Origin: an uncultured Collinsella sp.
GTDB lineage: Bacteria; Actinomycetota; Coriobacteriia; Coriobacteriales; Coriobacteriaceae
DNA length: 11,312 nucleotides
Direction: 5' to 3'
NCBI GenBank assembly: GCA_937934355.1
Contig: CALGZY010000294.1
Coordinates: forward strand, 1-11,312
The translations under genes and the position numbers were made by a program. How positions within the stretch are numbered: the first letter of the stretch is position 1; each line of letters begins with the position of its first letter. A model generated the notes under the pieces. The model made no database searches and was not told where the DNA came from. It worked only from the letters and a program-made list of their open reading frames with translations. Shown piece by piece: positions 6,917-11,312 of the stretch.

Positions 6917-7447
6917 ATGAATATCGTTGTATTGAGTGGTAGCCCGCGCAGGGGCGCCAATACCGACACCATGGTCGAGGCGTTTGCCGAGACCGCGCGT
7001 GAGGGCGGCAATACGGTCGAGGTCGTCCGTGTTGCCAGCAAGAAAATCGGTGGTTGCCTGGGGTGTCAGTATTGCTTCGCCCACGAGGGCACTTGCGTGC
7101 AGAAGGATGACATGGCCGACGTGATCGAGTCGCTGAAAGGCGCCGATATGGTTGTCTTCGCTTCGCCTATCTACTGGTTTGATATCGCTGCGCAGGAGAA
7201 GGCCGCCATCGACCGCCTGTACGCCTTCGGTGCTACGGGCTTCCCGTTCACCAAGACGGCCCTTTTGCTCGATAGCCACAGCGAGGGCGTCTATGATGCG
7301 GCGATCGCTATGTACAAGTCAACCTGCGCGTACTGCAAGTGGGAGGACCAGGGCATTGTCACCATCAGCGGCATGACCGAGCGCGACAGCATGGCATCGT
7401 CGCCCAAGTTGGAAGAGGTGCGAGAGCTCGCTCGCAAGCTTGCCTAA
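6917..7447 (+). CDS. NAD(P)H-dependent FMN reductase-family flavoprotein with Isf-like Cys motif
   Basis: Flavodoxin-like protein of 176 residues. The N-terminal MNIVVLSGSPRRGANTDTMV carries the FMN phosphate-binding loop (SGSPRRGANT, 7-16) of NADPH-dependent FMN reductases and iron-sulfur flavoproteins. Cysteines 47, 50, 53 and 60 form C-x2-C-x2-C-x6-C, the compact pattern that binds a [4Fe-4S] cluster in Isf proteins, followed by the family KDDM motif (62-65). ASPIYWFDIAAQEKAAIDR (82-100) is the second flavin-contact and oligomer region. Further cysteines are at 136 and 139 (CAYC). Likely role: electron transfer from NAD(P)H to flavin, quinone or an unknown acceptor in an anaerobe. The ATG at 6917 follows GGAGG by 9 nt, and it seems to be a single-gene unit with a hairpin in its leader. 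Length is slightly short but ends are intact. Cluster binding is inference. Confidence 0.9.
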   Translation: MNIVVLSGSPRRGANTDTMVEAFAETAREGGNTVEVVRVASKKIGGCLGCQYCFAHEGTCVQKDDMADVIESLKGADMVVFASPIYWFDIAAQEKAAIDRLYAFGATGFPFTKTALLLDSHSEGVYDAAIAMYKSTCAYCKWEDQGIVTISGMTERDSMASSPKLEEVRELARKLA

Positions 7448-7457
7448 GAACAAGAAG

Positions 7458-7529
7458 AACGCATGGCAATCGGTGTTGGTGGAAAATGCTTGCTATCCTT
7501 ACCAAGAGGAATGCTGATTGCCATGCGTT
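7458..7529. repeat. 72-bp hairpin element with perfect 14-bp arms
   Basis: AACGCATGGCAATC (7458-7471) is repeated as its exact reverse complement GATTGCCATGCGTT (7516-7529). Inside, TTGGT (7476-7480) pairs with ACCAA (7501-7505), continuing as GGA/TCC after a 2-nt bulge, so a nested two-part stem can form. It lies between a plus-strand gene ending at 7447 and a minus-strand pseudogene ending at 7557. There is no T-run on either side, so it is not a standard intrinsic terminator. It may be a mini transposable element, a structured RNA, or a factor-dependent convergent terminator. Confidence 0.6.
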
Positions 7530-7556
7530 GATGCTTCCGCGGACAATTCCGGCGTG

Positions 7557-8230
7557 CTAAAACGCCTTCTCATTCAAGAATTCCCTGAATGCGGGGATGT
7601 CAAAGCCAACGAGACCACGCCCACGTTCCCCGATGACGCCGTCCTCGAGAAGGCGGCGTTTGTATTGGCTTGCGTAGTTGCTGGCGACGCCCATGCGTTT
7701 GGCTATCTCCGAGACCCTGCTGGGGCCAGAATCGGGCAGCATCGCGAGCAAAAACTCAATGTCTTTATCGGAAAGCTCTCGATAGGTCGTTTCGAGAGAA
7801 GCCCGATGCCATGCTTCTCGAGTTGCCTGAAGATGCCATTCATGCACGTGCGCCAGTTGCCCTGGGCTTCTTGAACATATGTCCAATCGATGCCCACTGG
7901 ACCAATTTGAACGCCGTTTATGCGCGCATGAGGCTGTGAGAGGTAGCTATCTGCGGCTTCTTTGGTTCGCTCGATAATATCTTCGAGCATGCCTGGCATG
8001 GCGGAGACATTTGCTGCGATCCAACCGTGTTCAAGCGCCGTTTCTGAAAGGAGCGAGAGAAGCGCCGTCTTGCCCGTTCCCCTTGCGCCCGTAAAAATAG
8101 TCGACAGGTTTGGATCTCCCGGGCCGTTGATAAAACCACGGTTGATGTCACGCAGAATATGCTCGCGACCCGCTAGAAAGGGAGGGATACTTCCGAACGT
8201 CGGGGTAAAGGGGTTCTTGCTGTACTCCAT
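7557..8230 (-). pseudogene. AAA ATPase with C-terminal winged helix, internal deletion and frameshift
   Basis: The 5' part (8230 to about 7797) starts MEYSKNPFTPTFGSIPPFLA and has Walker A (FTGARGTGKTALLSLL), reaching MNGIFRQLEKHGIGLL. The 3' part (about 7796-7557) is in a different frame and encodes LETTYRELSDKDIEFLLAML, then a winged helix (SRVSEIAKRMGVASNYASQY, then RRLLEDGVIGERGRG) and the end FREFLNEKAF. Family members I recall are about 380 residues with Walker B (VDEVD) and helical domain between these parts; here both are gone and the two ends are joined out of frame near 7793-7800. In the 5' frame translation runs on into unrelated residues (SKRPIESF...). The ATG at 8230 has AGGAG 5 nt upstream, so the start signals survive. 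I do not know the family's job; homologues are abundant in Coriobacteriia. Loss of function is nearly certain unless the fragments act separately. Confidence 0.82.
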
Positions 8231-8239
8231 GGTGTCTCC

Positions 8240-8294
8240 TTTGCAAGTTTTGCTAATTTTTGCAAGTTTTGCTAATTTTTGCAAGTTTTGCTAA
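8240..8294. repeat. Three perfect 17-bp tandem repeats before the AAA pseudogene
   Basis: TTTGCAAGTTTTGCTAA occurs three times without a mismatch, at 8240-8256, 8259-8275 and 8278-8294, separated by TT (period 19 bp). On the minus strand each unit reads TTAGCAAAACTTGCAAA and the last one runs straight into the GGAG of the pseudogene's RBS. Each unit has weak dyad symmetry (TTGCAA against TTGCTAA). This looks like a tandem operator or a leader repeat. The 19-bp period is not a multiple of three and does not belong to a coding region. Confidence 0.7.
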
Positions 8295-8330
8295 CGACCG
8301 ACCAAAGGGCATCGAAGCAGTGACGCTGAC

Positions 8331-8382
8331 ATTTTTTAACGCAGAAAAATAAGCAGAAATCAATTAATCTGCGTTAAGAAAT
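8331..8382. repeat. Long AT-rich inverted repeat upstream of the AAA pseudogene
   Basis: ATTTTTTAACGCAGA (8331-8345) pairs with TCTGCGTTAAGAAAT (8368-8382): 15 positions with a single G-T wobble, 10 of them (TTAACGCAGA/TCTGCGTTAA) strictly contiguous Watson-Crick, around a 22-nt loop. A partial copy GCAGAAAT also lies in the loop (8353-8360). It sits between the topoisomerase terminator (8390-8441) and the triple repeat. On the minus strand the stem is followed by A residues, not T, so it is not an intrinsic terminator. It could be a regulatory operator or processing site for the minus-strand gene; a weak TTGATT/TTAAAA promoter pair overlaps it. Confidence 0.5.
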
Positions 8383-8389
8383 AGTTGAG

Positions 8390-8441
8390 AAGAAAAACGA
8401 CGAGTCCCGGGCGCAATGTCGTTGCGCTCCGAGCCTCGTCG
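8390..8441 (-). terminator. Strong Rho-independent terminator of the topoisomerase operon
   Basis: On the minus strand, 38 nt after the stop codon, CGACGAG...GCGCAA (8441-8422), a 5-nt loop CGACA, and TTGCGC...CTCGTCG (8416-8398) form a long stem with 7 bp at the base and 6 bp at the top, followed at once by TTTTTCTTCTC. Only the middle of the stem has mismatches. It ends the subunit A gene and isolates it from the pseudogene on the same strand. Confidence 0.9.
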
Positions 8442-8478
8442 CTTTGCGAAGTATCTAACGGTCTCGTTGCCGTGGTAC

Positions 8479-10719
8479 CTAGTCAAACAAACTCGGCATG
8501 TCGTTTTCCTTCATGAGGGCACCGGCGGAGGGCAGACTCTGCGCGGTGAACTTCTCGGCCGAGACGCCGGCGCCAAGGATCTCTTCGGTCGTGCCGACGG
8601 TGGTGACCAAGCGACCCTTCTTGGCCGTAAAGGCCTGGACGCCCTGCGTGTTGGTGGTCGTCTTGGTCTTGAGCAGCGACGTGTTGAAGTTCATCAGGCG
8701 ATAGTCGCTCGAGACCAGCGCGATGTCGCGATCTTCCTTGAGCACCTGGGCATACAGCAGCTTGCTGCCGCCGTAGATGGCGTTCTTGAGGCGCTTGCGG
8801 TTGGTTTTGGTGACGTATCCGGCAAGTGCGACGCGCACCACACGGCCGTTTTCAAAGATAAACAGCACGTCGGCCTTGTAGTCCTCGGGGTCGATGACCC
8901 AGATGACACTCTCGTCGGGTTCCATCTCGAGGTCGGTCGGCAGGTACGAGCCCAGCTGGGCCGACTTGGTGTCCTCAAACGCCGCAACCTTGCACTTGTA
9001 CACCTGGCTCTTGTTGGTAAACACGAGCAGCTCGTGCGTGTTGGAGGACGGGAACTCGATAAAGGGTTTGTCGCCGTCCTTGTACTTGAGCGTGGTGGCC
9101 TTCTTGAGCACGCGGTCCGTCATCTTCTTAAGGTAGCCATCGCGTGAGAGCATGATGGTCACCGGGTACTCCTCGACCTCGGGCTCCAGGCTTACCTCGA
9201 TGACCTCGTGGGGCTCGATCCTGCCCGTGCGGCGCGGCATCACGTACTTCTTGTTGACCGCGGCCAGTTCGTCGCTGATGACCTTCTTGATGTTGTCTTC
9301 GCTCGAGAGAATCTCCTCAAGCTCGGCAATCTCGCCCTCGAGCTTGGCGATGTCCTTGGTGCGGTTGAGAATATACTCCTCGTTGATGTTGCGGAGCTTG
9401 AGTTCGGCAACAAACTCGGCCTGGGTCTCGTCGATGTCGAAGCCCTTCATAAGGTTGGGCACGACCTCGGCCTCGAGTTTGGTTCCGCGGATGATGGCGA
9501 TGGCCTTGTCGATATCGAGCAGAATTGCCTCGAGGCCGTGCAGCAGGTGCAGGCGCTCGGACTTTTTGCCCAGGTCAAAGTTAATGCGGCGGCGCGTGGA
9601 CTCAATACGCCACTTGACCCACTCGTGCAGGATCTGGCGCACGCCCATAACACGGGGATAGCCGTCGACGAGCACATTGAAGTTGCACGAGAACGAATCC
9701 TGCAGCGTGGTCGAGCGATAAAGCTTGGCCATGAGCTTGTCGGGGTCGACGCCGCGCTTAAGGTCGATAGCGATGCGCAGACCCGAGAGGTCGGTCTCGT
9801 CGCGGATGTCGGCGATCTCCTTGACCTTGCCCTCTTTGGAGAGCTTGACGATGCGCTCGATGATGACATCGGTCTTAGTGGTGTAGGGGATCTCGTAGAC
9901 CTCGATGATGCGTTCTTCGGGAATCCAACGCCAACGGGAGCGGATCTGGAAGCTGCCAAGGCCGGTCTCGATAATCTTTTCCATCTCCTCGCGGCGGTAG
10001 ATAATCTCGCCGCCGGTCGAGAAGTCGGGCATGGGCATATATTCGAGCAGGTCGCAGTCGGGATCCTGCAGGTAGTGCATCGTGGCGGTGCAGACCTCGT
10101 TGAGGTTGAAGCCGCAGATGTCGGACGCCATGGCGACGCCGATGCCCTTATTGGCCGAGACAAGGATGTTGGGGAATGTGGTGGGCAACAGACGCGGCTC
10201 CTTCATGGCGCCGTCGTAGCTGTCGACGAAGTCGACCGGGTCCTTGTCGATATCCTTGAAGATCTCGGCGCTGATGGGGGAGAGCTTGGCCTCGGTATAA
10301 CGCGAGGCAGCGTAGCTCAGGTCGCCCGAATAGTACTTGCCAAAGTTGCCCTTCGACTCCACGAAGGGCGCGAGCAGCGCCTCGTTGCCCGTCGCCAGGC
10401 GCACCATCGTCTCGTAGATCGCGGCATCGCCATGTGGGTTGAGCTTCATGGTCTGGCCCACGATGTTGGCGCTCTTCTGGCGCTCGCCCTTGAGCAGACC
10501 CATCTTGTACATCGTGTAGAGCAGCTTGCGGTGCGAGGGCTTAAAGCCGTCGATCTCGGGGAACGCACGCGAGACGTTGACGCTCATGGCGTAGGGCATG
10601 TAGTTGGCCTCGAGCGTCTGCGTGATCGGCTGGTCGGTGACCTCGGAGTGCAGGCCGATGACGTTCTCGGCGTTAACCTGCTTTTTCTTTGGCTGGTTCT
10701 TCGTCTTCTTCTTTGCCAC
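8479..10719 (-). CDS. Type IIA DNA topoisomerase subunit A (ParC/GyrA-like, divergent)
   Basis: DNA breakage-reunion subunit of 746 residues. After a Lys-rich N-terminus (1-14) come the winged-helix region IDGFKPSHRKLLY (56-68), NPHGDAAIYETMVRLA (94-109, the quinolone-pocket region) and the active site AASRYTEAKLS with catalytic Tyr141 next to Arg140. The tower and coiled coil follow (about 350-480; ELKLRNINEEYI is at the gate end). The C-terminal domain (about 510-720) shows repeated beta-pinwheel blades (IMLSRDGYLKKM, LVFTNKSQVYKC, LFIFENGRVVRV) but I see no GyrA-box (QRRGGKG), which argues for topoisomerase IV-like relaxation/decatenation and not supercoiling. The residue at the E. coli GyrA Ser83 position is Ala99, and Asp87 is Glu103. 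The start is GTG at 10719 with GAGG 5 nt upstream. It lies 45 nt after the subunit B gene, so the two form an operon. Intact; the choice between parC and gyrA naming is open. Confidence 0.93.
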   Translation of the reverse strand: MAKKKTKNQPKKKQVNAENVIGLHSEVTDQPITQTLEANYMPYAMSVNVSRAFPEIDGFKPSHRKLLYTMYKMGLLKGERQKSANIVGQTMKLNPHGDAAIYETMVRLATGNEALLAPFVESKGNFGKYYSGDLSYAASRYTEAKLSPISAEIFKDIDKDPVDFVDSYDGAMKEPRLLPTTFPNILVSANKGIGVAMASDICGFNLNEVCTATMHYLQDPDCDLLEYMPMPDFSTGGEIIYRREEMEKIIETGLGSFQIRSRWRWIPEERIIEVYEIPYTTKTDVIIERIVKLSKEGKVKEIADIRDETDLSGLRIAIDLKRGVDPDKLMAKLYRSTTLQDSFSCNFNVLVDGYPRVMGVRQILHEWVKWRIESTRRRINFDLGKKSERLHLLHGLEAILLDIDKAIAIIRGTKLEAEVVPNLMKGFDIDETQAEFVAELKLRNINEEYILNRTKDIAKLEGEIAELEEILSSEDNIKKVISDELAAVNKKYVMPRRTGRIEPHEVIEVSLEPEVEEYPVTIMLSRDGYLKKMTDRVLKKATTLKYKDGDKPFIEFPSSNTHELLVFTNKSQVYKCKVAAFEDTKSAQLGSYLPTDLEMEPDESVIWVIDPEDYKADVLFIFENGRVVRVALAGYVTKTNRKRLKNAIYGGSKLLYAQVLKEDRDIALVSSDYRLMNFNTSLLKTKTTTNTQGVQAFTAKKGRLVTTVGTTEEILGAGVSAEKFTAQSLPSAGALMKENDMPSLFD

Positions 10720-10764
10720 GATATCCTCTTGAACTTCTTATAGGCCGTCGTTATCGATTTGCTG

Positions 10765-11312
10765 CTACTGCAGGTCCAGCTGGTCCAGGTATTCCTTGCC
10801 GTGCTCGGAGATATGGCGCTTGCGGCCTGCCTCGTCGTTGCCCAGCAACAGGTTGAACATGGTCTCCATCTTAGTGACGTCCTCGGGCTCCACCTTGATC
10901 AGGCGACGCGTCTCGGGGTTCATGGTGGTGAGCCACATCATGTCTGGATCGTTTTCACCAAGACCCTTGGAGCGGTTGATGGAACACTTCTGGTCGCCGA
11001 TCTCCTTAAGGATGCCGTTCTTCTCGAGCTCGGTGTAGGCAAAGTAGGTCTTCTCTTTGCAGTTGATCTCGTAGAGCGGCGACTCAGCGATATAGACGTA
11101 GCCCTCGTCGATAAGCGTGGGCACCAGGCGATAGAGCATGGTGAGTACGAGCGTGCGGATGTGATAGCCGTCGACGTCGGCGTCCGTACAGATGATGACC
11201 TTGTTCCAGTTGAGGTTGTCCAGGTCGAAGGCGCCCAGGTTCTTGATGCGCTTGTCTTTGATCTCCACGCCGCAGCCCAGCACGCGCATGAGGTCCATGA
11301 TGATGTCGGACT
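10765..11312 (-). CDS. Type IIA DNA topoisomerase subunit B (ParE/GyrB-like), 3' part
   Basis: The last 181 residues of the ATPase/TOPRIM subunit; the 5' end, with GHKL ATPase and transducer domains and the catalytic glutamate, lies beyond the window edge. The TOPRIM part has the metal-binding DADVDG motif (in IICTDADVDGYHIRTLVL), then LYRLVPTLIDEGYVYIAESP, then the RSKGLGEND motif equal to RYKGLGEMN of GyrB, and the C-terminal tail MNPETRRLIKV...MFNLLLGND, ending QLDLQ. This subunit binds ATP and supplies the Mg2+ site that works with the tyrosine of subunit A, whose gene follows after 45 nt on the same strand. The open frame continues without stop to base 11312, so it is partial and not truncated in nature. 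The order B then A is usual for gyrBA and parEC operons. Confidence 0.92.
   Translation of the reverse strand, partial: SDIIMDLMRVLGCGVEIKDKRIKNLGAFDLDNLNWNKVIICTDADVDGYHIRTLVLTMLYRLVPTLIDEGYVYIAESPLYEINCKEKTYFAYTELEKNGILKEIGDQKCSINRSKGLGENDPDMMWLTTMNPETRRLIKVEPEDVTKMETMFNLLLGNDEAGRKRHISEHGKEYLDQLDLQ

Noticed and set aside
7458..7529. Integron attC site
   Set aside because: It begins AAC and ends GTT, but the flanking bases do not fit RYYYAAC and GTTRRRY, and no integrase is nearby.
7557..8230. Programmed frameshift joining the two AAA parts
   Set aside because: The whole central part including Walker B is missing, so a frameshift alone would not restore a functional protein, and no slippery sequence is seen.
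8231..8284. N-terminal extension of the AAA pseudogene to 8284 (MQKLAKLAKISK...)
   Set aside because: It is only the 17-bp tandem repeat read as protein; the ATG at 8230 has a strong Shine-Dalgarno and matches the expected protein start.
8240..8294. CRISPR array
   Set aside because: The units are 17 bp with only 2-bp gaps, so there are no spacers, and no cas genes are present.
9208..10743. 511-codon plus-strand frame opposite topoisomerase subunit A
   Set aside because: The minus strand encodes an intact, recognisable topoisomerase. The antisense product is a compositional mirror rich in Leu, Val, Asp and Gly with no motif and no RBS.

Overview
The window reads as a piece of a Coriobacteriia (Collinsella/Olsenella-like) gut actinobacterial chromosome. 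This rests on my recognition of the protein styles (the divergent GyrA/ParC-like subunit, the HsdS C-terminus, the AAA plus winged-helix ATPase), on strong Shine-Dalgarno sites, and on a base composition of roughly 55-60% GC in the topoisomerase genes. It has not been checked against a database.

Layout. (1) 1-220: intergenic. It carries a leftward promoter with a DtxR/IdeR-type iron box (35-53) for a gene outside the window, and a hairpin that probably ends the next operon. (2) 4829 down to 221, minus strand: a compact, very GC-rich operon made of an ABC ATPase, two permeases, a 60-residue membrane peptide, an OmpR-type response regulator and a sensor kinase. The first three genes are joined by ATGA and TGATG overlaps and the peptide gene overlaps its upstream neighbour by 8 nt. 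The ATPase has an E-loop and the permeases look like the MutE/EpiE and MutG/EpiG families, so this is a lantibiotic/antimicrobial-peptide efflux and sensing module of the LanFEG or CprABC-CprRK type. (3) 4991-5126: a divergent TetR-type regulator with promoter, palindromic operator and RBS, cut after 33 codons. (4) 5122-5352: the C-terminal 76 residues of a type I restriction specificity subunit (HsdS), starting exactly where TetR stops; composition drops sharply here. (5) 5353-6680: an AT-rich inverted repeat, then an intact AAA_14/DUF4143 ATPase. (6) 6917-7447: a small flavodoxin-fold NAD(P)H:FMN oxidoreductase with an Isf-like cysteine cluster. (7) 7458-7529: a 72-bp hairpin element with perfect 14-bp arms. 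(8) 7557-8230, minus: an AAA-ATPase/winged-helix pseudogene with an out-of-frame internal deletion, preceded by three perfect 17-bp tandem repeats and a long inverted repeat. (9) 8390-8441: a strong terminator for (10) a minus-strand pair of type IIA topoisomerase subunits, B (3' end only) then A (complete).

Function. The operon at 221-4829 forms a plausible sense-and-pump circuit: the kinase and regulator detect a peptide or envelope signal and the ABC transporter removes it, probably with autoregulation. The middle of the window (about 5100-8300) looks like a recombination scar zone, with a truncated TetR, an HsdS remnant, a deleted AAA gene, hairpin elements and tandem repeats. The right end is housekeeping DNA topology machinery.

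I found no fully new system. The best candidates for something undescribed are the 60-residue peptide inside the transporter operon, the 17-bp triple repeat in front of the AAA/winged-helix gene, and the 72-bp hairpin element.
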